The notes beneath the pieces are model-generated. The model was not told the DNA's origin. It did no database searches and saw only the letters and a list, made by a program, of their open reading frames with translations. Position numbers and translations under genes: made by a program. A stretch of 64,000 bases of DNA from Actinomadura harenae (lineage in GTDB: Bacteria; Actinomycetota; Actinomycetes; Streptosporangiales; Streptosporangiaceae): positions 62,001-126,000 of the forward strand of contig NZ_RFFG01000006.1 of the NCBI RefSeq assembly GCF_003696215.1, given 5' to 3'. The stretch's first letter is position 1. Each line of letters begins with the position of its first letter. Below are positions 42,537-50,143 of the stretch, one piece after another.

Positions 42537-43253
42537 GTGCCCCCCGAAGCCGCGCCCGCCCCGTCCGCGCACCTGATCCAGGGCGACCGCGTCACCCTCC
42601 CGGTCCGGATCCGGGACGCCGCCGTCGCGTCCGCGATGTTCCCCGTCCCGGCCGCCGCCGCGCAGGCCGTGATCGCCTACTCCGGCCTGGAGGTCGCGCG
42701 GCCCCTCGCGGGACGGGCGGTCTGCTCGCTGGCGTTCGTCCGGTACACCGACGGCGATCTCGGCCCGTACCACGAGTTCGCGGTCACGTTCCTGGTCAGA
42801 GGGACGGACCGGGTCGGCGCGTTCGTCCACTGGCTGCCGGTGAACCAGGCGTTCACGCTGGAGGCGGGACGGACGATCTGGGGCTTCCCCAAGGAGATGG
42901 CCGACATCCGCATGGATCTCGCCACCCGCACCAAGCGCTGCCTCGTGCGCGTGGACGGGAGGACCGCCATAGAGATGCACGTCCGGCCCGGCCTTCCGGT
43001 CCCGTCCGGGAGGGGCGCCCCAAGTGTGGACGCCTACACCTGTATGAACGGCGTGACCCGCCGGACGCCCTGGACGGTCGCCCCCAGCGGCGTCCGGATG
43101 CGGCTCGGCGGGGGCGCGTCCCTCAGGCTGGGCGATCATCCGGTGGCGCACGAACTGCGCGCGCTCGGCCTCGAACACGCCCGCGCGCTGTCCGCCGCCA
43201 CCGTGGACCGGCTGCGGATGACCTTCCAGGAGGCGGTGGAGATACGCCCATGA
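42537..43253 (+). CDS. acetoacetate decarboxylase family protein
   Basis: 238 residues. Beta-barrel fold with RPLAGRAVCSLAFVRYTDGD, GPYHEFAVTFLV and AFTLEAGRTIWGFPKEMADI; the Lys in FPKE (about 119) is at the Schiff-base position of acetoacetate decarboxylase. Actinomycete members of this family usually sit with lipid or steroid genes and are not proven decarboxylases. GTG start without Shine-Dalgarno. Downstream of it lies a broken SDR gene, linked by a tandem repeat that makes overlapping stops and starts. Confidence 0.82.
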   Translation: MPPEAAPAPSAHLIQGDRVTLPVRIRDAAVASAMFPVPAAAAQAVIAYSGLEVARPLAGRAVCSLAFVRYTDGDLGPYHEFAVTFLVRGTDRVGAFVHWLPVNQAFTLEAGRTIWGFPKEMADIRMDLATRTKRCLVRVDGRTAIEMHVRPGLPVPSGRGAPSVDAYTCMNGVTRRTPWTVAPSGVRMRLGGGASLRLGDHPVAHELRALGLEHARALSAATVDRLRMTFQEAVEIRP

Positions 43254-43298
43254 CGGCGGAGGTACGGCCATGACGTCAGAGACCCGGCCATGACGACC
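43239..43298 (+). repeat. three 20-bp tandem repeats creating an ATGA relay
   Basis: Units at 43239-43258, 43259-43278 and 43279-43298, pattern GAGRYMCGSCCATGACGNHV, each containing ATGACG. Unit 1 carries the stop of the decarboxylase-like gene. ATG 43250 opens MTAEVRP and stops at 43271-43273; ATG 43270 opens MTSETRP and stops at 43291-43293; ATG 43290 opens the SDR remnant. Each stop overlaps the next start as ATGA. Confidence 0.8.
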
Positions 43299-43580
43299 GT
43301 CCTGGTCACCGGCGGCGTCGTGATCCGCTGCGTCTGCCCCCGCCAGGTCGATACGCCCGGATTCCGGGCCGCCGCGGCCGCCGGTCCGTCCGCTACCGGC
43401 CGTATGCGGGGCGTCCCGCCGGGTCGCGTCCTGGACGCCGTGGACCGCTCCCTCGCCCGCCGTCCCGCCCGCGACCTGTACGTCTTCCCCGACCCGCTGA
43501 CCAGGGCCGTGGCCCGCGCGCGGCGCTGGCTCCCCGGCCCCACCGCGCGCCCTGTGGGACGGATCACCGCGTCACGCTGA
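43290..43580 (+). pseudogene. short-chain dehydrogenase remnant with internal deletion
   Basis: 96 codons. MTTVLVTGG is the first strand and start of the Rossmann glycine motif of an SDR; it runs directly into VVIRCVCPRQVDTPGF, which is the late strand-6 region (normally ...CPGxVDTP), followed by a normal SDR C-terminus (RVLDAVDRSLARRPARDLYV, FPDPLTRAVARARRWLPG). About 150-160 residues, including the Tyr-x-x-x-Lys catalytic site and most of the cofactor fold, are missing with the frame kept. It cannot be an active SDR. GGCGG/GGCG at the joint may have been the recombination site. Confidence 0.8.
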
Positions 43581-43664
43581 GTGGACCCGGAGCGCGTAAG
43601 CTGTCTCTTTCGCGTTTCCGGGACGGGCCCGGGACGCCGCCCGACGCAGCGAGGAGCAGCACCG

Positions 43665-46178
43665 ATGTCGTCCGAGGTCACCGACCGTCCGCCCGGCAGC
43701 GAGACGGGCGACGGCGCCGACGCCGGGACGCAGGGGACGCCCCCGCTGAAGGACCGCGAACTCGCCGCCGAGCAGCGTTTCGTGGACCAGGCGTACGTGC
43801 GGCTCGGCGAGATGCGCGAGGACGCGCGGGCCATGCTCCGCGAGGGCTTCCGGCAGTCCCTGGCCGGCACCAAGGGCTCCCTGGTCGACCGCGACGCGAT
43901 GGTCCACCAGGCGGCGCAGCGCGCGCACGCCCTCGACATCGCCGACGACGGCCTGGTGTTCGGCCGCCTCGACCTGACCCCGCGCGAGTACGCCGACGAG
44001 GCGCGCCCGTCCGGGCAGGCCGAGACCCAGCCGTCCGGGCGGATCGTGGACGGCCGCGAGGTCCGCTACGTGGGCCGCATCGGCGTCCGGACGCGCGAGC
44101 ACGACTCCCTGGTGATCGACTGGCGCGCGCCCGCCGCCGAGGACTTCTACCGCGCGACCCCCGAGGAGCCGCGCGGCGTGATCCGCCGCCGCGTCCTGCA
44201 CTCGCGTGGGCACAAGGTCGTCGACATCGAGGACGACCTGCTCGACCCGGACGCCTCCGACGGCCTGTCCGTGGTCGGCGACGGCGCGTTCCTGGCCTCC
44301 CTCGCGCGCACGCGCGAAGGGACGATGCGCGACATCGTCGCCACCATCCAGCGCGAGCAGGACGAGGTCATCCGCGCCCCCGCCGACGGCACCGTCCTCG
44401 TGCGCGGGGCCCCCGGCACGGGCAAGACGGCCGTCGCCCTGCACCGCGTCGCGTACCTGCTCTTCCGCCACCGCCGCCGGTTCGGTTCGCGCGGTGTGCT
44501 GGTCGTCGGGCCGAACGCGCGTTTCACGTCCTACATCGAGCGCGTCCTGCCGTCCCTGGGCGAGGGCTCGGCGACGCTGCGCTCGCTGGGCGACCTGGTG
44601 CCGGGCGTGACCGCGACCGCGCACGACACCCCGGACCTGGCCCGGCTCAAGGGCGCGGACGCGATGGTCCACGTCCTGCGCCGCGCCGTCACCGACCACG
44701 CCCCCGAGGCGCCGGACGACCTGCGCGTCGTCTACCACGGCGTCGTCCTCCGCCTCGACCGCGGACGCCTCGACAAGGCCCGCGCCGAGGTCCACCGCCG
44801 TGCCCGCGGCTCGGTCAACTCCGCGCGCGGCCGCGCCGCCGACGTCCTGCTGGACGCCCTGTGGGAGGCGTTCGGCCGCGTCGGCGGCGCGCAGGCCCTC
44901 GAGGAGGACTCCGGCCAGGGCGAACTCGCCCTCTGGAACTCGATCCTCGCCGCCGACGGCCTCGGCGAGCTCGACACGGGCGGCCGTCCCGCGGCGCGCC
45001 GCGGCAGCCGCGAGGAGTTCGGCACCCGGATCCGCGAGCAGCGCGCGTTCACCGACTTCCTCCAGGCGTGGTGGCCGATCCGCACCCCGCTGGACGTCCT
45101 GTCCGCGCTGTCCGACCCGTCCCGGCTGCGCCGCGCCGCCGGCCGCGACCTGGACCGCTCGGCGCTCGACGCCCTCGCGGCGTCCTGGGCGTCCGGCGTC
45201 GTCACCTACCAGGACGTCGCGCTGCTGGACGAGCTCGACGCCCAGCTCGGCACCCCGCCGCGTCCGCCGCGCCGCCGCGCCCCCGCCGACGGCGACCCCT
45301 TCGTCGTGGACGGCGTGAACGTCCTGACCGGCGAGGCCGTCCCCGACGACGACTGGGAGCCCGGCATGGACGAGCTGACCACCTCGATCGAGCGCCTGGA
45401 GCGCGCCCGCCGCGTCGACGACGGCGTCGTCGAGGAGCGCCCCGAGTACGCGCACATCGTCGTCGACGAGGCGCAGGACCTCTCCCCCATGCAGTGGCGC
45501 ATGCTCGGCCGCCGCGGCCGCCAGGCCAGCTGGACCGTCGTCGAGGACCCGGCCCAGAGCGCCTGGGAGGACCTCCCCGCCGCCCGCGCCGCCATGGACG
45601 CCGCCCTCGGCGGCGAGCAGCCGTCCCGCAACCGCCGCGGACGCGGGGGCCGGGGCCGTCCCGCCCCGCGCTCGGCCCGGACCGTCCGGCACGAGTACGA
45701 ACTCACCACGAACTACCGCAACTCCATCGAGATCGCCGCGGTGTCGGCCCGCGTCCTCGCGCGCGCCCTGCCCGAGGCCCGCCCGGCCCGCGCCGTCCGC
45801 GCGTCGGGCCTCGACCCGGTCGTCCGGGTCGTCCGGGCGGAGGACCACCTCACGTCCGCCCGCGAGGCCGCCGAGGAACTGCTCGCCCAGGTGGACGGCA
45901 CGATCGGCCTGATCGTCCCGATGCCGTCCGGCGACGCCTGGTCCGCCGCCGACCGCGACGCCCTGACGGACGCGCTGCCCGAACGCGTCCAGGTCCTGGA
46001 CGTCCTGGAGGCCAAGGGCCTGGAGTTCGACGCCGCCGTGATCGTCGCCCCGGAGACGGTCGCGTCCCAGTCCCCGCGCGGCCTGCGCGTCCTGTACGTC
46101 GCGGTCTCCCGGGCCACCCAGCGCCTCACGGTCCTCACCGCCGACCCCGGCTGGCGAGACCTGCTCCTGGGCGTCTGA
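43665..46178 (+). CDS. helD: HelD-type UvrD/Rep-like helicase (RNA polymerase recycling factor)
   Basis: 837 residues from ATG 43665 with GAGGAG upstream. N-terminal coiled-coil arm (ELAAEQRFVDQAYVRLGEMR), 1A domain with Walker A RGAPGTGKTAVALHRVAYLL (about 246-265), VVDEAQDLSPMQWRMLG (about 600), motif VLEAKGLEFDAAVIV and C-terminal VAVSRATQRL. Actinobacterial class II HelD removes stalled RNA polymerase from DNA and in some species gives rifamycin tolerance. A basic Arg/Gly insert (about 650-672) lies in the second helicase half. No rifamycin-associated element was seen upstream. Confidence 0.9.
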   Translation: MSSEVTDRPPGSETGDGADAGTQGTPPLKDRELAAEQRFVDQAYVRLGEMREDARAMLREGFRQSLAGTKGSLVDRDAMVHQAAQRAHALDIADDGLVFGRLDLTPREYADEARPSGQAETQPSGRIVDGREVRYVGRIGVRTREHDSLVIDWRAPAAEDFYRATPEEPRGVIRRRVLHSRGHKVVDIEDDLLDPDASDGLSVVGDGAFLASLARTREGTMRDIVATIQREQDEVIRAPADGTVLVRGAPGTGKTAVALHRVAYLLFRHRRRFGSRGVLVVGPNARFTSYIERVLPSLGEGSATLRSLGDLVPGVTATAHDTPDLARLKGADAMVHVLRRAVTDHAPEAPDDLRVVYHGVVLRLDRGRLDKARAEVHRRARGSVNSARGRAADVLLDALWEAFGRVGGAQALEEDSGQGELALWNSILAADGLGELDTGGRPAARRGSREEFGTRIREQRAFTDFLQAWWPIRTPLDVLSALSDPSRLRRAAGRDLDRSALDALAASWASGVVTYQDVALLDELDAQLGTPPRPPRRRAPADGDPFVVDGVNVLTGEAVPDDDWEPGMDELTTSIERLERARRVDDGVVEERPEYAHIVVDEAQDLSPMQWRMLGRRGRQASWTVVEDPAQSAWEDLPAARAAMDAALGGEQPSRNRRGRGGRGRPAPRSARTVRHEYELTTNYRNSIEIAAVSARVLARALPEARPARAVRASGLDPVVRVVRAEDHLTSAREAAEELLAQVDGTIGLIVPMPSGDAWSAADRDALTDALPERVQVLDVLEAKGLEFDAAVIVAPETVASQSPRGLRVLYVAVSRATQRLTVLTADPGWRDLLLGV

Positions 46179-46202
46179 GGGGTTTCGCCCCGAACGCACA
46201 AC

Positions 46203-46226
46203 GTCCGGACCGCGACCGGTCCGGAC
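46203..46226 (+). terminator. hairpin after helD
   Basis: GTCCGGACC (46203-46211) and GGTCCGGAC (46218-46226), perfect 9-bp stem, 6-nt loop. No T-run. Confidence 0.6.
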
Positions 46227-46383
46227 CACGAAAAGGCGAAACCGCTCCGGCCGGGACGGTGAGGAGGTGGGCCGTCCGGCCTTCACGTGCGGTCAGCGAG
46301 CGCTGGGGCCCTCGTCGACCGGTTCATCTGGGGTGGATTTCGGCGACGCCGTCGGCGCCGAGCTCGGAGGGGCGGGTGACCGT

Positions 46384-46539
46384 TCAGCGGCCGGGGCGTC
46401 CGCCCTGGGAGCGGTCGTCTCCGGGCGGCGCCGCGAGATCGGTTCCGCCGCGGGGCGAGCCCGGCGGACCGGGCTCCTTGACGATCACAGGGTCAGCTCG
46501 TCCGGAGGGCTCCTGCGAGCTGAGGTCGGTGTGGTTCAC
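46384..46539 (-). CDS. possible 51-residue small protein
   Basis: GTG 46539 to TGA 46384. TGAGG lies 6 nt before the GTG. The product starts MNHTDLSSQEPSGRADPVIV and is rich in Pro, Gly and Asp, with no membrane span. About 80 percent of codons end in G or C, as in real genes here, and it follows the 101-residue membrane protein gene on the same strand by 42 bp. No homologue recognised; it could be chance. The remaining 157 bp towards helD hold nothing further. Confidence 0.35.
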   Translation of the reverse strand: MNHTDLSSQEPSGRADPVIVKEPGPPGSPRGGTDLAAPPGDDRSQGGRPGR

Positions 46540-46581
46540 ATCGGGCCTCACAGGTGGCTTCTTTCTGTGCGTCCCGCCCGG

Positions 46582-46887
46582 TCAGCCGACGTCGGCCCCG
46601 ACCAGGGCGGGGTCGGTGGCCGCCTCCTCCGGTACATGCGCGCCGGGGACGCGCGCCTCCGGGATCCGCGTGCCCGGGGGACGCGCGCCCGGAGTGCGCT
46701 CGTCGGCCGAACGGCGCGCCCACACGAAGGGCGACCTGTAGCTGGACCGGCCGGAGCCGTCCATGTCCGGACGCCAGAACTGCGCCCGCCGACTCATGAC
46801 GGAGAACCGCATGAGATAGACCAGGCTGGCGATCAGCCCGACCAAAGCCAGCGCCACCAGCAGATAGACCATCACGACGTCGATCAC
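46582..46887 (-). CDS. small single-span membrane protein
   Basis: 101 residues from GTG 46887, with AAGGAGG 9 nt upstream, the strongest Shine-Dalgarno in this part. One membrane segment (MVYLLVALALVGLIASLVYL, about 6-25), then a basic hinge (RFSVMSRRAQFWRP) and a low-complexity tail with PGARPPGTRIPEARVPGAHV. Function unknown. Confidence 0.6.
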   Translation of the reverse strand: MIDVVMVYLLVALALVGLIASLVYLMRFSVMSRRAQFWRPDMDGSGRSSYRSPFVWARRSADERTPGARPPGTRIPEARVPGAHVPEEAATDPALVGADVG

Positions 46888-47202
46888 CTCGGGACCTCCT
46901 TGATCCTGGGTATCGTCCCTCTCTGTTGCGCGTGACCGCGTCGACCCGGGGAGGGGATCTCCGCGATCCGGTAAGGCCCGGAACTGGTAGGTACTATCCG
47001 AGCACTCAGTGCGTCCTGTTGGCCGGGTCTACCGACCGTCAAGCTCACCCATTCGTGTGGCTCGTCCAGTCATCCCAACCACTTACAACTATAGGATTGC
47101 CCTCCGCAGGTGATGCCAAACATACGATCATGCTTCATTCCGAATGAGGTGATGCACTGGTTGTGGACCTCATCCAGTCGTTGGGATGTTTGGAGGCATC
47201 GA
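46888..47202. other. intergenic region between the small membrane protein and gntR-2
   Basis: 315 bp without a gene; 47040-47200 is less GC-rich than its surroundings. It contains CATCCCAAC (47071-47079) and its inverted copy GTTGGGATG (47180-47188), the palindrome CATTCCGAATG, and TATAGG (47091-47096) as a possible -10 box. TGGAGG lies shortly before the gntR ATG. Probably the regulatory region of the second GntR gene. Confidence 0.4.
47136..47146. promoter_or_regulatory. palindrome CATTCCGAATG upstream of gntR-2
   Basis: Perfect 5+1+5 palindrome; the nonamer TCCGAATGA (47139-47147) also occurs upstream of DUF6292 copy 1. Candidate operator. Confidence 0.4.
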
Positions 47203-47982
47203 ATGCCTGCCCGATATGAGGAGATCGCCGCTGACCTGCGGCGGAGGATCCGCGACGGAGAGCTCAAGCCCGGCGAGCGGCTCAAGACCGAGAAGCAGCT
47301 CGCCGAGGAGTACGACGCCGCCCGCAACACCGTTCGGGACGCCGTCGCCCGCCTGAAGGCCCTCCGCCTGGTGGAGTCCCGGCCGGGCCTCGGCACCTTC
47401 GTGGTCGAGCCGCCGGTGAAGTTCCCGATCACGCTCACCCCGTCCGAGGACACCGGCTTCAGCGGCGGCGAGGGCAGAGCGTGGGTCGACGAGGTCGCCA
47501 AGCAGCAACGCCAGGCCAAGACCTCCGTGCCGACGGTGGAGATCAAGCAGGCCGACGAGCCGCAGGCCCGCGAGCTGGACATCGAGATCGGGGACATGCT
47601 GGTCGTGCGGCACCAGCAGCGCTTCATCACCAACAACGGCAGCGACGTGCCCTGGTCACTCCAGACGTCCTTCTACCCGATCGCCCTGCTCGACCGCGGC
47701 GCCACGCGCCTGCAGCGCCCCGAGGACATCGCCGAGGGGACGGTCGCCTACCTGGAGGAGACCCTCGGAATCCGGCAGGCGAGCTATCGCGACCGGATCT
47801 GGGTGCGCACCCCGAACGAGGTCGAGATCCGCTTCTTCGACATGCCTCCCGAAGGAACCGTTCCGGTCTTCGTACACCGCCGCGTGGTGACCGATACCGA
47901 GGGAAATCCGTGCCGGTACACCCTCACGGTCTACCCCACCGACCGCAACGAGTTCATGATCGAGTCCGAGCCTCCCACCTGA
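47203..47982 (+). CDS. GntR-family regulator with UTRA domain (copy 2)
   Basis: 259 residues from ATG 47203. Winged helix YEEIAADLRRRIRDGELKPG, LKTEKQLAEEYDAARNTVRD, GLGTFV; UTRA domain with VPWSLQTSFYPIALLD, GTVAYLEETLGIRQASYRDR and IWVRTPNEVEI. Paralogue of the regulator at 37.7 kb, sharing SLQTxxYP and SYRDRI/AYRDRI-type blocks. It is on the same strand as its DUF6292 partner, 200 bp upstream, whereas copy 1 is divergent. A further in-frame ATG at 47110 lacks a Shine-Dalgarno. Confidence 0.92.
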   Translation: MPARYEEIAADLRRRIRDGELKPGERLKTEKQLAEEYDAARNTVRDAVARLKALRLVESRPGLGTFVVEPPVKFPITLTPSEDTGFSGGEGRAWVDEVAKQQRQAKTSVPTVEIKQADEPQARELDIEIGDMLVVRHQQRFITNNGSDVPWSLQTSFYPIALLDRGATRLQRPEDIAEGTVAYLEETLGIRQASYRDRIWVRTPNEVEIRFFDMPPEGTVPVFVHRRVVTDTEGNPCRYTLTVYPTDRNEFMIESEPPT

Positions 47983-47995
47983 CGTTTTCGACACT

Positions 47996-48016
47996 TCTGG
48001 GGCACTTCTCCCCAGA
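47996..48016 (+). terminator. hairpin between gntR-2 and DUF6292-2
   Basis: TCTGGGG (47996-48002) pairs with CCCCAGA (48010-48016), 7-nt loop. It may end the gntR transcript or attenuate read-through to the DUF6292 gene. Confidence 0.45.
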
Positions 48017-48182
48017 AACCAGAGCAGGAGCGCTGCAATCGCGACGAACTGATGACACAGTGACCTTCAGGGCACCGCTGTCCGCCGCACCAGGAGCGAC
48101 CGAAGCCCCACCGGATCACGAACACTCCCTCGCAACTTATGGCCGGACCATCAGAGCCCGCCTGAACCAGATGGAGAGAGCC

Positions 48183-48584
48183 GTGGCAGAGAATGTCGTG
48201 GTGAAGCCGCACGAGGACGTCAAGCTCGACGTCTTCCGGCCGTACCTGGCCGAGTCCGTCCGCGCGCTGGAGGCGGCCGGCGCCGAGCCGACCCAGGCCT
48301 GGCTCGACCCGTGCGGGCCCCGTGACGCGACGATCGTCATGGGCGCCAAGGCGCTCGTCTGGGACGAGGAGTCCGGATGGCGCGTGGGCGACTTCGTGAG
48401 CGGCGAGCCGGGTGAGCGGACCCGGCTCGAGGACGTGCGCCACCTCGGCGGCGGCGTGCTGATCGAGCCGTCCGAGGTGGCCGCGCGCATGGCGGCGGGC
48501 ACGTCCGAGCCGTACCGCCGGTACCGTTCGCACGAGGACGACCCGGAGGGCCTCGACGCCGAAGTGCGCGCCAGGTACTCCTGA
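48183..48584 (+). CDS. DUF6292 family protein (copy 2)
   Basis: 133 residues from GTG 48183, with GGAGAG close upstream; ATG 48171 is possible but lacks a Shine-Dalgarno. Core WLDPCGPRDATIV, KALVWDEESGWRVGDFVSG, GERTRLEDVRHLGGGVLI matches copy 1 at 38.9 kb. N-terminal helix FRPYLAESVRALEAAGA corresponds to IHGYVTHVVETLGRAGV in copy 1. No catalytic motif seen. Function unknown. Confidence 0.85.
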   Translation: MAENVVVKPHEDVKLDVFRPYLAESVRALEAAGAEPTQAWLDPCGPRDATIVMGAKALVWDEESGWRVGDFVSGEPGERTRLEDVRHLGGGVLIEPSEVAARMAAGTSEPYRRYRSHEDDPEGLDAEVRARYS

Positions 48585-48665
48585 GCACCTCCGACACCGG
48601 GGCCGGCCACTCCCTCGCAGTTGAGGCGCGCGTGGGAGGTTCGGCGGGCTGCGGCGTCGTGAGGG

Positions 48666-48929
48666 TTAGAGGAAGCGGACGCATTCGAGGTCGGAGGTGT
48701 CCTCTTCGCGGACGTAGACCTTGCCGCCCTGCTGGATGACGTTCTCCAGGTAGGCGTAGACGCCGAGGGCGCGGTTGATCACGTCGGTCTTGGTGTCGTC
48801 GGTGAGGCGCATGAGGTCGGTGAGGGCGGCGGCGCCCTTGGCCGTGAGGTTGACGGTGACCCGTTCGCGCGCGCCGGGGCCCTCGGAGTGGGGGCCCTGG
48901 TCCGCCGAGGGGGCTTCGGACTTGTTCAT
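48666..48929 (-). CDS. ribbon-helix-helix (CopG/Arc-like) protein
   Basis: 87 residues. RERVTVNLTAKGAAALTDLM gives the beta-strand and first helix, DDTKTDVINRALGVYAYLEN the second helix of a ribbon-helix-helix DNA-binding fold, followed by QQGGKVYVREED. GGAGGAG precedes the ATG. No toxin gene lies next to it, so an antitoxin role has no support; autoregulation or control of the divergent cyclase-like gene is possible. Confidence 0.8.
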   Translation of the reverse strand: MNKSEAPSADQGPHSEGPGARERVTVNLTAKGAAALTDLMRLTDDTKTDVINRALGVYAYLENVIQQGGKVYVREEDTSDLECVRFL

Positions 48930-49153
48930 CAGCGGATCTCCTCCACCGGGACGGCTCCTCGCCCCGCTCGCGGCCCGTCGGGGACCCGGTGGCCGCCGCC
49001 GTGTGCGGCCAGTATGCGCCTCGGGCGTACGCCGGTCAACGCGGGTGAGGAGGGACTTACCCGGTTTGTCACCGTTCTACTCTTCTTACTTCCACGCCAT
49101 GCATGCGATGTGTGTGTAACGTATGTACATCACTCACATCTCAGTCCACTGTC

Positions 49154-50143
49154 ATGAGCATGGCCCGCACAGTGCGGGTCACGGAGCGAGATCGGGGGCG
49201 GCTGATGCCCGGGACGATCGTGCTGGTCATGGCCATAATTCTGGTCGCCGTGACCATGGTGCTCATGACGGCGCAGCAACTGGCCATGCTCCGGCTGCTG
49301 CTCCGTCAGGACGACCGAGGGCGGGACGACCGGTCCGGCGGCGAGGGCCGCGGCTCTCATGAGAAGGCCGGGCCGGCCATGTTCGTCGTGGAGGAGACGT
49401 CCGCGACGGTGGCGTCCGTCCCGGTGGACGACCGTGTCCCGGCGCGGCCGCCGCTGGCGGTCGTCCGGGACGGGGAGCGGGTCGCGGACGCGCCCGCGCT
49501 CTGGCGGGGGGCGCGGGAGTGCACGATCATGTTCGTCGACATCGCCGGGTTCGGCGCGGCGCGGCGCAGCGAGCGCGACCGCCGGACGCTCCGGGACGTC
49601 ACCTACACGCTCGTCGAGGACGCGCTCGACGAGGTCGGCGCGGGCCCGTCGGTCTGGTACCGCGAGGACCGGGGCGACGGCGCGCTGCTGCTCCTGCCGG
49701 ACGGCGTGCCGGCCGAGCGGCTGGTCGCCAGGGCCGTCCCGGCGATGCTGGACGGGCTCCGCCAGCACGACCGGTCCGCCGGGCCCGGCCTGGACCTGCG
49801 GCTGCGGGTCTCGCTCGACGCGGGACGCGCCGCCGTGGACGAGCGGGGCGCCTTCGGCGACACCGTCATCGCGGCCTCGCGCCTCCTGGACGCCCCGCTC
49901 CTCAAGGACCGGCTGACCGAGCCCGGACGACTGCTCGCCCTGATCCTCTCCGCGCGCGTGCACGCGGCGCTGCCCGAGACGGACGCGTTCGAGCGGATCG
50001 ACGTCCACGTCAAGGAGCACCGGCTCGTCGGCTGGACGGCCCTGTACGGCGCCGACCTGGACGGGGCCGGCGGCCTCGACCACCGGGCCGTCCTGCCGCA
50101 CCGGGCCCGGAGGCTGATCCGGGCCGGGCGGGCGGCGGGTTAG
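49154..50143 (+). CDS. membrane-anchored class III nucleotide-cyclase-like protein, degenerate
   Basis: 329 residues from ATG 49154 (ATG 49205 is an alternative directly before the membrane span). One span (PGTIVLVMAIILVAVTMVLM), a linker, then a class III cyclase homology domain: CTIMFVDIAGFGAARRS (first metal Asp), YREDRGDGALLLLP (second Asp), GDTVIAASRLLD. The substrate Lys before GD is replaced (EDRGD) and the transition-state Asn of VNxAxR is Ile, so cAMP/cGMP synthesis is unlikely. The divergent 224-bp region before it is less GC-rich and holds a TGTGTGTG run. Confidence 0.75.
   Translation: MSMARTVRVTERDRGRLMPGTIVLVMAIILVAVTMVLMTAQQLAMLRLLLRQDDRGRDDRSGGEGRGSHEKAGPAMFVVEETSATVASVPVDDRVPARPPLAVVRDGERVADAPALWRGARECTIMFVDIAGFGAARRSERDRRTLRDVTYTLVEDALDEVGAGPSVWYREDRGDGALLLLPDGVPAERLVARAVPAMLDGLRQHDRSAGPGLDLRLRVSLDAGRAAVDERGAFGDTVIAASRLLDAPLLKDRLTEPGRLLALILSARVHAALPETDAFERIDVHVKEHRLVGWTALYGADLDGAGGLDHRAVLPHRARRLIRAGRAAG

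Noticed and set aside
43581..43664. Rifamycin-associated element upstream of helD
   Set aside because: I looked for the GGGGCTTGC-type palindrome and did not find it.
43572..46286. A 904-codon minus-strand ORF opposite helD
   Set aside because: Low-complexity antisense of an unmistakable helicase; no motif of its own.
48666..48929. Toxin-antitoxin system with the ribbon-helix-helix protein as antitoxin
   Set aside because: No toxin-like gene is adjacent; the neighbours are DUF6292 and a cyclase-like membrane protein.
36841..50143. Integrated element between the two wall-polymer blocks
   Set aside because: No integrase, transposase, tRNA end or flanking direct repeat was seen, so it is described only as an accessory-looking block.
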